Positions 11,904 to 21,773 of a stretch of 64,000 bases of DNA are shown piece after piece; position 1 is the first letter of the stretch, and each line of letters opens with the position of its first letter. The translations under genes were made by a program, and so were the position numbers. This DNA is from Periglandula ipomoeae IasaF13 (taxonomy: Eukaryota > Ascomycota > Sordariomycetes > Hypocreales > Clavicipitaceae). Below the pieces are notes generated by a model, which had not been told where the DNA came from, did no database searches, and was given only the letters and a program-made list of their open reading frames with translations. The stretch spans positions 181,408-245,407 of the forward strand of contig AFRD01000004.1 of NCBI GenBank assembly GCA_000222875.2, given 5' to 3'.

Positions 11904-13232
11904 ATGCAGACTTTCGGCTCCTTCCTCGTCTCCCTTGTGGTGGCTAGCAGCTTTGCTACCGCTGCCCCCACGGTTCCTACCCACAACGGCGCGTTCTCTG
12001 TTCCTGCCAAGCACAACGGAAACTTTAAGCACAACGGTCCCGCAGCCTTGGCCAAGGCTTACAAGAAGTTTAACAAGCCCGTTCCCGCGGACGTTGCGAA
12101 TGCAGTTCACCGTCAACAGCAGAAGCGAGCTACTGGCTCTGCCACGACTACCCCCCAGCAGTATGACAGCGAGTACTTGACTCCTGTCCAGATTGGCACG
12201 CCTGCCCAGACTCTTCACCTGGACTTCGACACTGGTTCCAGCGATTTGTGGGTTTTCAGCACCGAGACTGCCTCCAACGAGGTCAACGGCCAGACTTTGT
12301 ACAACCCCAACAAGAGCTCCTCTGCCAAGCTTCTCAGCGGCCAGAGCTGGAGCATCACCTACGGTGACGGAAGCAGCTCCAGCGGAAACGTGTTCAGCGA
12401 TGTCGTCACTGTTGGCGGCTTGACCGTCAAGACCCAGGCTGTCGAGGCTGCTAAGCAGGTCTCTACTCAGTTCTCCAACGATGCCCAATCCTCTGGCTTG
12501 CTCGGATTGGCTTTCAGCTCCATCAACACCGTCACGCCGACAAAGCAGAAGACCTTTTTCGACAACGCCAAGCCAACTCTGAACTCTCAGCTGTTCACTG
12601 CCAACTTGAACCACAACGCCGGTAAGTACTGGATTTCAGAGAGAATCCTCCGAGATTCGTGAACCGGAAGCACTAATAAGGTACTTGCAGATGGCAAATA
12701 CAACTTTGGCTACATTGATAGCGCCGAGTACACCGGCTCCATCGCTTATACTCCCGTGAGCAGCAGCCAGGGATTTTGGACCTGGACCTCCACTGGTTAC
12801 GTCGTTGGCTCAGGCAGCTTCAAGAAGACTTCCGTCTCTGGTATCGCTGACACCGGCACCACTTTGCTCCTGTTGCCCGACAGCATTGTCGACGCCTACT
12901 ACTCCCAGGTTAGTGGAGCTAGCTACGACAGCCAGCAAGGTGGCTACACCTTTGATTGCGGCACCAGCCTGCCCAACTTCACCTTTGGTGTGTCCAGCTC
13001 CAAGATCACCATCCCAGGCTCTTACATCAACTATGCGCCGACCGATGACTCCGACCAGACTTGCTTCGGTGGTCTCCAGAGCAGCTCGGGCATTGGCATC
13101 AACATTTTCGGCGATGTCGCCTTGATGGCGGTAACAGCCGTCTTGGCTGGGCCTCCAAGAGCCTTTGAGAGAGCGGAGAGAAGTAAAATCATGACAGGAA
13201 TGAGCATTGTATATAGGACCGTAAATAACTAA
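11904..13232 (+). CDS. Secreted aspartic protease (A1, penicillopepsin/endothiapepsin type) with frameshifted C-terminus
   Basis: Two exons, 11904-12621 and 12691-13232 (donor GTAAGT, acceptor TTGCAG), give 419 aa. A signal peptide (about 1-20, ending ATAAP) and a basic pro-region ending at Lys-Arg near residue 75 precede the mature enzyme. Both catalytic motifs are intact: FDTGSSDLW (about 109) and ADTGTTLLL (about 293). The flap TYGDGSSSSG is also intact. The protein should be exported and cleave proteins at acidic pH. Near 13122-13125, after IFGDVAL, the frame is lost. The usual end of the family, DGGNSRLGWASKSL followed by a stop at 13166-13168, is present one frame over. The residues equivalent to KAAFVVF, part of the C-terminal lobe strand, are missing. 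As sequenced, the frame runs on into an unrelated tail to 13232. This is either a real small deletion or an assembly error. Confidence 0.9.
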
Positions 13233-13705
13233 GTCTTGCTGCGTGCCTGCATTGACACAAGACTTGATAAATAAAGTGTGGGTATCATACAACAGTTTGC
13301 ATAATTGTGACTTAACTAGAAGCAGTGAATGACCCCGATTGTTCCCTGATTGAGTCTGCGTTAGGAGCTATCTTGTGCATTATGTATTTCTCAAGCGTAT
13401 CAGAACACAATGTCATCTGTCGTAGGGCCTTCGCGAATATTTCCTGAAACTCGTAAGTCCCTAACAGGTAAGTAGTGATAGAATACCTTAAGATAGATTG
13501 ACTTATGCCTGCAGTCTTGTCCAGGTTCAACGAGCCAGATACCCCTCATGGTGCTAGTTGCACGGGACTCGTTGATCGTGCTATGTTGTGGAAAACGTTG
13601 TGTCATGACGGCATGAAAGTTGTACTAGCTTCTTCAAGCAATGTGACATCATTCGTCCGCGGATTGCCGCTGGAGGCCTTGGCTTCTCGTTGTTCAAGCA
13701 ATGTC

Positions 13706-13734
13706 TGATCCTGCGTGATCCTGCGTGATCCTCC
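13706..13734. repeat. Short tandem repeat, unit TGATCCTGCG
   Basis: Two perfect units and one imperfect 10-base unit lie head to tail in non-coding DNA. Confidence 0.7.
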
Positions 13735-14991
13735 GCCTTTCGCTCTTTGGAATGCTTTTCGAGGCTGCAGGGCTTGGCAGCACCTGAAGATACAAACTGG
13801 ATCGAATAATGTCGCGGCATGAACCGACGAGTAATTCCCCACAATTGATAATTTGCGGGGGAATATTGGATGTGAACAAGGTTGGGTCTCGGGTCATTAG
13901 AAGACACAATGTATATGTCCAAGTATCCGACTAGAGCTCGAGCAGAACGAGGGTCTTATATGACACGCATTTACACAAGGGGTGCAAAATGCAACGGGCA
14001 ACAAATGTGATTACGTTTCATCGTCTGTTTCTTCAACCCTGTGGGAATTCATAGTAGTGATGATTGATTTGTCCCCCAGCCACAGCTGCCCCGTAACCAA
14101 ACCCACCCATCTCGGCTCCGGTGATCTCAACACGGCGGGCGAGAACCTAGCGCTGAGCCGTCGAAACTAGGCTGACATGGGCTGTGGAGTTCGCTATTTT
14201 ATGCTGTTTGTCTGCGGCTCTCCGATGATGGCGTAGCAGATCACACCCGCGGATCCTGATCACCTGACCGCAAAGCGCGTCCAAATGCAGCTCCGTCTGG
14301 CTCGGCCGACGACATGACGCTTGCACAGCAACTCTCGCACAACTCAAACCACCGAATGCCGACGATGGTGACCCTGAGTCTGCACGATGATGGAAATGCT
14401 GAGAGAACAATTCAAGCTTATTAGCGCAACGTACGTGATAGAGGAGATAGGCGAAGACCAAGTTCTCGCCCAAGATTCACAGCAGCGTGAACTTACTCGT
14501 GTGTCTCCCACAATCGTGCGTGTTGCTAGACGGAAGTGTTTGGTTAATGATTGAGAGCATTAGTGTCCCCACAACCAGACACGATGCGAGAACTAGCACT
14601 TGGGCATCTGGCGCCAGCTGGTATTTCATGTGAGGACCGTCGGCGCCAAGCAACTGGCGAACAGCCGGCAGAGTCAGAGCGGAGGTTCGCGGCTCCGTGA
14701 CGACAGGGAAGGACCACTGTTCGGGCATTCCCTCAGTCCTTCCCTTCCCCTGCTTTTCCTCATGCGTCTTGGCTCGACTAGCGGAGGGCCTCCACTAACG
14801 ATCCCGTCCGTCGTCAATGATTTGCAATTGTGGCTTCTCATTCGACGAAACGTCACTAGTTGAGCTGCCGCCGGCCGGCACAAAACCTGATGCCAGCGTT
14901 GCAGCCGGCATCGCGAAGTGCTCCGATGTAACTAGCCGTCAGATTTCAGGCTGTCCGACATCTGACACAGGTATGATAGCCCGGCCACTTG

Positions 14992-14998
14992 TATAAAA
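14992..14998 (+). promoter_or_regulatory. TATA box of the cytochrome P450 gene
   Basis: TATAAAA lies about 105 bases upstream of the proposed P450 start codon at 15104, a normal spacing for a fungal core promoter. Confidence 0.55.
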
Positions 14999-15103
14999 TG
15001 GCGCTCTTCGCAGACCATTGTGGGCACTATGCTCCTCCATAATTGAACCAATTTCGAGACTTCTAGTCAAGAGAACCCTCCAAGACCTAAAGTCCAGGCG
15101 AGC

Positions 15104-16830
15104 ATGGCTTTCCATATTGCTGAGCATCCCGCACAACTCGTCAGCGGTGCGCTGATCGCTGTTCTGTTCTATGTAGGTGATCGCCTCCATCTTGACGTAT
15201 CCAACTTGTGGTCATAACCTGACACTCTCGTGCAAATAGGCTTTCTACTCAGTTTACACCAACCCGACATCGAAGGTCCCTGGCCCCTGGTACACAAAAT
15301 GGACAGACATTGAGTCAAGATATCAATGGATGATCGGTAGGCGCACGCACTACATCCATGACCTACATCAGAAATATGGCAAGTCTTTTCCCACAGCGCT
15401 TACAACACGGCTATTCTGACTGTAGAGCTCATCAGGCCCTGTGGTCCGCGTGAGTCCAAACCAAGTCGCTGTAGCGGACATTGAAGCTGTAAAGACGATC
15501 TACACCACCAAAGAAACATATATCAAGTCGGGTTTTTACAGGGATCTCACCGGACAGCCGATGGCGAATATATTCAGTACAAGTGATGTTGATCTTCATC
15601 GGAAATTGCGACGGCTCTTGGCTTCGCAGATGTCAGAATCATCGTTGAAGTCACTCATGCCTCAGATCTCGTCCCTTGTGGAACTTACTATCCAAAGAAT
15701 GAAGGAAGAGTATAAATCGCGAGGTGTCATAGATGTGTTCAAGTGGTCTCTGTTCATGGCGACGGACGTCATTGGTGAACTGTCATTCGGAGAATCGTTT
15801 CGCATGCTAGAGCAAGGCAAGGTCAGCGGGAACCCCTTTGTCGTTAATCACAGCAGAGACCGGTTTAAGGCTGACCCTTTCTTGATACTGCAGAAAAATC
15901 AGTATATCGACGACCTCGAGAATGTTGCTTCAGCGTCTGCGTACCGAGTAGCTTTCCCCACCCTTTTCATATTTGCCACCAGGCACGCAGCGATGTTGCC
16001 AATTTTCAAGGCGGCACGTGTACGAATCCAGCGTATTGTCGGGTATGCGAAGCAGTCACTCGAGCGATACCAGGCTCACATTGAGTCAGACCCTGCAAAC
16101 GCGAAGGAGACGTTCTTCACCAAACTGTTCAAGGCTGAAGAGGATAGGAAGATCAGTTTTGGCGACATCTTGATCAACGCCCAGGGATACATTGTTGCCG
16201 GTAGTGACACGACGGCCAATACATTGACCTATCTCATCTGGTCCGTTTCCAAACGGCCTGCACTTCGGGATGCGCTCGCAAAGGAGCTCCGAACGTTGCC
16301 TCAAAATTTCACAGAGAGGGATCTGCGAGAACTACCCTTACTGAACCAGATAATCGAAGAAACACTCCGTCTATATTCAGCAGCTCCAGCGGCGCTTCCG
16401 AGAGTCGTTCCACCTGGCGGAGCAGACATCGGAGGGTACCAGCTCAGGGAAGGCACCACGGTCAGCACACAGGCTTATACGCTGCATTGTGACCCGGAAA
16501 TTTTCGAGAATCCGTTCGAGTTCAACCCTTACCGATGGGAGAATCCAACGAAAGCCATGAAGGAAGCTTTTATGCCCTTTGGCCGTGGCCCAAGAAGTAA
16601 GTCTGAAAACTAAAGCAGGAAAACGCAAATTGGGTTGCTGATTTTCAACGGTAGTTTGTATCGGATTGCACCTGGCGTACATCGAACTTCGGCTGGCTGC
16701 TGCGCGCTTCTTTCAGGAGTTCCCGACAGCGCATGTATCAACCCGCGAGGGGATGTCGGAAAGTGACATGGATGAGACCATTTATTTCTTGATTACGCCC
16801 AAGAACAAGCGGTGTCTCATAGAAGGGTAG
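15104..16830 (+). CDS. Cytochrome P450 monooxygenase, microsomal type
   Basis: Four exons, 15104-15176, 15253-15378, 15436-16596 and 16655-16830, give 511 aa with all phases consistent. The N-terminus has a short hydrophobic anchor (LVSGALIAVLFYVV) and a proline hinge (KVPGPW). The I-helix reads AGSDTTANT, the K-helix EETLR, the PERF region FNPYRW, and the haem loop FGRGPRICIG, which is completed only by joining exons 3 and 4. Length is normal. The second intron begins GCAAGT, a GC-AG intron. The first intron's boundaries are less sure. It should sit in the ER membrane and hydroxylate a small lipophilic substrate with electrons from P450 reductase. The substrate cannot be inferred. No tailoring enzymes or backbone synthase lie nearby, so it looks like a lone P450 rather than part of a metabolite cluster. 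Confidence 0.9.
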
Positions 16831-17422
16831 CCGAGATGAAAGAGATGATGAACTGGAAAGTTATTGAAAGCTTCTGGTCATGAGACGTATTTCGAGTAAA
16901 ATTGTTGTTAAATGAGCCATAATTTTTTTTTTCTTTCCTTCACTTTATTTTCGCGACAAATCATTGCTTGCACAGCGCAGTTGTGACTGCTGAATGCCAT
17001 GTACTGTCACCTTCAGCTCAACATCGAGGCTGACCATTGGGCATCCTATCAATTGCAAACACGGCTCCAGAATTTGATTCTGCCAATGTCTTAAGCCCCC
17101 CGATTGCCTCGCGTAGCGAGATATGCGGCCAACGTCTGCATTCTCATGCCAACAAGATCTTTCCAGTATTGTAACGCTTTGAGTCTGGATGAGAAGTCTC
17201 CTGTGGACTGAAGAAGCTTAACACTCAACACCTTCCTCAGTTCGATTTACACGGCCTTTGGACTCTTGTCACACAATACACCGCCAATCACCCAGAAGCT
17301 CGACACAGAACCAATCCAAAAAGAGAAAAGATCCACTTACGGCTCATGAGCAGTAACCGTCGATTGAACTCTCCAACCGCCGAACCGTGTCCAAAGCCAA
17401 CGATTCCTTCTAATAGAGTTAG
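16831..17422. other. Intergenic region after the P450
   Basis: About 0.6 kb with a T-rich stretch near 16923 and no recognisable gene. Confidence 0.5.
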
Positions 17423-17962
17423 CGCTCGTCCTCGATCGCATGGGTTGGGATACTATTCTACGCAGGCGCGAGAACAGAAAAGATCCTTGCTTTCACTCAA
17501 CCATCTCCAAGGACAACACCGAAGGGGAGGATGCCAGAAATGCGATTCTTCTCGCCGAGTTTGGCGAGACAACGCCACAAGGCGGTTGTGAAAGCCCAAA
17601 AGACGGTTTCTGCACCCGCCCTCGCTGGACACAGAAAAATTCGAACACTCCCAATATCCAGGGATGATGTACCTAGCTAAAGGTACTTTCTCAGTCCAAC
17701 TGTCTTCGAACACGACGCACATCCACAAAATGCTGAGGCTCCGATGGATGCCATGGATCTGCTGCCACAAGTACAAGATCTCGTCGGCCCACTGCCTGGG
17801 GACGCTAAAAAAGTGGCGGGAGTTAAAGATCTGGCTGAGCATGAATAAAAACATGCCTATGGCGACCCGCAACAACTTGGCGCAGTTCAACAACGACAAT
17901 TCCAGGTCTTGCTGCAAAAGCATGCCTCATTAACAGAGTACGACTGGGAGAACCCCGTATGA
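17423..17962 (+). pseudogene. Possible decayed protein-coding frame with two in-frame TAA codons
   Basis: One plus-strand frame from the TAG at 17420-17422 to the TGA at 17960-17962 reads like normal protein. Examples are DAMDLLPQVQDLVGPLPGD and QQRQFQVLLQKHASLTEYD. It is broken only by TAA at 17678-17680 and 17846-17848. Each could come from CAA by a single C-to-T change. The overlapping frames look poorer in composition. I do not recognise the family and cannot exclude introns or chance. The frame lacks a clear start, and the region is flanked by non-coding DNA. Confidence 0.28.
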
Positions 17963-18782
17963 TCAGATACTGGGACTAGCGAACCTTTGTCATTTGAGAA
18001 GCACTCACTTCAGGAATAGCATCACAACTAATCCTCCCTGAGAACCAAGTCAATATGGACTTAGACTCGACCGGCGGCTCTCCGCGGCACTGAAAAGAGA
18101 TCAGGGACAAGGGCAACAAGTCTCAATGAGATTGGGGATGGATAAATCGTGATACAGCTTGAATCTGTTGGCTATGTGGAGAAGGCGCGTATGATACCAA
18201 CAGCCGTCAAGTCTGAGTTGTGTGGTCATGTTCGATGTTCTTGTCACTCTGTACTAGAAAAGGAGTTGTATCGAACTCGAGGAAGGGGACCCTTCAGGTT
18301 CTGTCACACGAGGGCGCTCAAAGGCTGATGCGTGCACGCCGCCATGTATTGCTAGTCCGTTGATATCGAAACTATTTCCCTGTCTTCGCTGACGGATTCG
18401 ACAGTCCACATGTCGGCCCAAAGACACAACCCTCGATGGAAATAAGAATCCAACCTCACATGAGATTGGCGAGCGGATAAAAAATCCCATGGGCTGGCGG
18501 CTGTGTGCTACATGAAAGGCAATATCCAAGAATTGATGCTTGCAGATTTACTTCAATATGTTTCGAAAAGTTCATAGACCTGTATACTGCTCAATTTGCG
18601 ACTACCATGCGTGGACCAAGGTCTAATAAAACTGCCTACTCGGGCGGACAGGACGCTACGCCATCACCTCCACGTGACTCGCCATGATAAGCTCTGTGAA
18701 CCCGCAACTCAAGACTCTTGCGCTCTGAGCAACTTTTCCCCTTCAAACGCGAAGCGAAGAGCTTCTTGAACAAGATCTCGTC
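17963..18782. other. Intergenic region and promoter of the WDR70 gene
   Basis: About 0.8 kb without a recognisable gene. A CACGTGA palindrome-type motif near 18671, a possible bHLH site, lies about 110 bases before the next start codon. Confidence 0.5.
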
Positions 18783-20546
18783 ATGTCGAGCGATGACGAT
18801 TTCGAAATTGAGGTTCCCGACCTAGCGCCGGATGACCCTATGAGATCTTTTCTGCCCACTTCATTTGGGAAGAAGTCCAAGGAAGCGAACATCGCAGCCC
18901 AAATCGACCGGAGCAAACGAGTGGTGGACAGCTTGCCGACAACGACACCGATCGAGGCCAAACAGGCGGCAGCAAAAAGCTCGAGGGACACAAGCTCTTC
19001 TGGCAACAGCGATGACGATTCAGATGATTCTGACGACTCAGACGACTCAGGCGACGACGATGAATACCCTACGTCACATGAGCTTGTTTTGAAGACGCAC
19101 AGTCGTGCAGTAACAACAGTGTCCTTAGATCCCGCGGGAGGAAGACTACTGACTGCATCACTGGATTGTGTGGTGAACTTTTACGATTTCGCGTCCATGA
19201 CACCGTCAACCCTCCGATCATTCAAAACAGTCGATCCGTATGAAACAAAGAAATCAGCCGCTACAGCTGAATCGCATCCCATTCACCATGTGGAATTTAA
19301 CCCGCATTCCGGAGGAGTCTTTTTATGCATTTCTGCGCATCCGCAAGCCAAGATCATGTCACGAGATGGCCAGATTGTGACTGAATTTGTCAAAGGTGAT
19401 ATGTATCTCAGAGACATGAACAACACCAAGGGTCACATTTCCGAAATCACAACAGGAACATGGCACCCCACGGACAAGAACCTGTGCGTCACAGCCGGAA
19501 CGGACAGCACGTTGCGAATCTGGGATATCAACAATAAGCGATCACAGAAAGAAGTGGTCGTGTTCAAGTCAAAAGCTGCTGGATCAGCCGGTCGGACGAA
19601 AATGACGGCGGTTGCATGGGGCACGCCTGCTCAGGGCGGAAACAACGTCCTGGTCAGCGCCGCCCTTGACGGGACTCTCGTCATGTATGGTGGTAATGGC
19701 CCGTTTGCACGGCCCGCTGGTGAAATTCGCGAGGCGCATCAACCACAAACTTGGACCAGCGGCATTGATATCTCGTCAGACGGTCGCATGGTAGTGACTC
19801 GGGGCGGAGACGATCTTATCAAACTATGGGATACCAGGAAATTCACGAAACCCCTTGTCAGCGTTTCCCACAAATCCACTTCAAATCACTACTCGACAAG
19901 TAATATTTGCTATGCTCCCAACTCCAGGAGCATCCTCACTGGTTCAGAGACGGGTCACCTGCACATATTGAATCCAGGCAATCTTCGGCCGGAGCACATC
20001 ACACCCATAACGCCAGGATCAGCATTGATTACTGTTAATTGGCATCCGAAAATTAACCAAATTGTTACAGGTTCAGCCAACGCCGAAACCCATGTTCTTT
20101 ACAATCCAACCAAGTCGAGCCGTGGCGCCGTGGAAGTCATGTCCCGCGCGCCCAAGAAACGTCATATTGACGATGATCCAAGTCGAACTACGGATCAAGG
20201 CATAGGCATGTCGGGTGATTCCATCATCACGCCTAGTGCTGCAGCTGGCTCTCGAAAGTCGGGCGTAACAGGAACTGGTCGGTCCAAAGATCCCCGCCGC
20301 CCTCACATTCCTCAGCAAACACCGTTCCAGAAGAACCAGCCAGATGAAAAACATGTCGCCGAAAATATTCCGCTCGCTCGCATGTTGCATGAAGATCCTC
20401 GCGAAGCACTGTTGAAATACGCCGACAAGGCCCAAAATGACCCGATTTTCACTAAGGCCTGGAGCAAAACACAGCCTAAGACGCAATACGCAGACTTAAG
20501 CGATGACGAGGAAGACGGCCCCGATAAGAAGAAGATTCGAAGGTGA
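18783..20546 (+). CDS. wdr70: WDR70-family WD40-repeat protein
   Basis: A single uninterrupted frame of 587 aa. An acidic N-terminus (DDDFEIEVPDL; a DDSDDSDDSDDSGDDDE run near 80-95) precedes a WD40 propeller from about 100 to 450. Repeats include ELVLKTHSRAVTTVSLDPAG, LRIWDINN and DDLIKLWDTRKF. A basic/disordered tail ends DEEDGPDKKKIRR. The order and the opening ELVLKTHSRAVT match the WDR70/gastrulation-defective family. In fission yeast and humans, Wdr70 is a substrate receptor of the CRL4 ubiquitin ligase that promotes H2B monoubiquitination near DNA breaks and end resection. Nuclear location is expected. Assignment to the family is firm, and the DNA-repair role is by homology. Confidence 0.88.
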   Translation: MSSDDDFEIEVPDLAPDDPMRSFLPTSFGKKSKEANIAAQIDRSKRVVDSLPTTTPIEAKQAAAKSSRDTSSSGNSDDDSDDSDDSDDSGDDDEYPTSHELVLKTHSRAVTTVSLDPAGGRLLTASLDCVVNFYDFASMTPSTLRSFKTVDPYETKKSAATAESHPIHHVEFNPHSGGVFLCISAHPQAKIMSRDGQIVTEFVKGDMYLRDMNNTKGHISEITTGTWHPTDKNLCVTAGTDSTLRIWDINNKRSQKEVVVFKSKAAGSAGRTKMTAVAWGTPAQGGNNVLVSAALDGTLVMYGGNGPFARPAGEIREAHQPQTWTSGIDISSDGRMVVTRGGDDLIKLWDTRKFTKPLVSVSHKSTSNHYSTSNICYAPNSRSILTGSETGHLHILNPGNLRPEHITPITPGSALITVNWHPKINQIVTGSANAETHVLYNPTKSSRGAVEVMSRAPKKRHIDDDPSRTTDQGIGMSGDSIITPSAAAGSRKSGVTGTGRSKDPRRPHIPQQTPFQKNQPDEKHVAENIPLARMLHEDPREALLKYADKAQNDPIFTKAWSKTQPKTQYADLSDDEEDGPDKKKIRR

Positions 20547-21773
20547 CATTCGGGCCATTCTAATCGAAGAGACCCAGAGCATTATGCATACATTCATATA
20601 TACCCCTGCCGACATCCCGCCGCCACCAACTCAATCGATAGGCCAATCCACTTCCGGCTTTTCTGGGAATGGGGCAGCTTCTGGATTCGATCTTTAGCCG
20701 TGGCAACGTACTTTCGCGTCAACAGGTACGGTTCGGTAAGCCAGCCTCTGTCGTAGACGTGACGCCAATCTTGATGGTCTGCAACACGAAAACAGCCCAA
20801 TTTTAACCCAAAGTTTCCGCAGGCATTCATTTGATACTAGATCAAAGGTGATCCAGTGGTGTGCTGGGTTATATCTAAATTTGAAAGCCTGCCTTGTCTG
20901 GCGCTACGCACAGTCATTAACCAGAACCATACTTACATAGGTAATAAGGTTCCATTGGGCCATAATTGAACTGGATTGTTTCTGAAGGCTGCAATCGCAA
21001 GTCTCCACTTAGCCAAACACGTGAGTCCCCACCTAAGTCCGGATGCGCCAATCGATTGGCGGCAGGGGCCTGGGACTGTGCGTGCGCAGCATCGTGCTGA
21101 GAAGTACTGTGGCCATGCGTCCACAGCCCGCACCAGCCGTCACGCTCAATCTTGTCCGTTGTGTCTTCACTCCCCATCATCAACCAGCGAGGAAGCGCGC
21201 GCATCCCGAAAAATCGCCAGGTCCCCTCGCAAACCATCAGCAACCATCTCCAAGCCTCGCCATCTTGGTGTTGCACGCGATTCCCACGCATTATACGCTC
21301 GAGGCACCTGCCCCGACGCGCCGCGTCACCGCTTTCACACTTTTTCCACTCCCTCGTCGTCTCCTGGCTTCACGCCTGCGAGTTTGCCAGTTTCCCTTGC
21401 CCAGTCCAGCCCCCCCACGCCTCGCCGGCCGACCTACAGTCCATCCAACGCGGCTGTAGCTCATATCAGATTGCATTCAAACGCGCCTCCACGACGTGTG
21501 CACGCTCTCTACGACGCCCAGCTTCACTGCGCAACGCTCCATTGATCGAGCCTTGACGCGACTTTGGTCCGTCTATTTTCGCATTTCCGTTTTCGTTTTC
21601 AGCCATTACTTACTCCCTGGCCACACGTCGACGCACGAGTCTCACCTATACTCGCGCTCCGACCTTCAACACTACAAGCAATCATCGTCATGCAGCATCA
21701 CTAAACGATCAAAAACAATCAATTGCTCATCGCCGCGGATAGCCTGGTACGAAGTTCGAACACAACACCAATC
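20547..21773. other. Intergenic region and promoter/leader of the SNF2-type gene
   Basis: 1.2 kb between two plus-strand genes. From about 21.15 kb onward it is C/T-rich, as expected for a promoter and long leader. The open frames here are low-complexity and I regard them as chance. Confidence 0.55.

Larger units (their letters stand above)
13233..15103. other. Intergenic region between the protease and the P450
   Basis: About 1.9 kb with no recognisable gene. It contains a 10-base tandem repeat at 13706-13734, a repeated TTCAAGCAATGT motif (near 13634 and 13694) and, at the right end, the TATA box of the P450. Confidence 0.55.

Noticed and set aside
11862..12614. 250-codon frame antisense to the aspartic protease
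   Set aside because: It is a shadow of a well-supported gene and has no recognisable protein features.
15104..16830. Idea that the P450 is part of a secondary-metabolite cluster
   Set aside because: No polyketide synthase, peptide synthetase, terpene cyclase, transporter or pathway regulator is seen within about 10 kb on either side.
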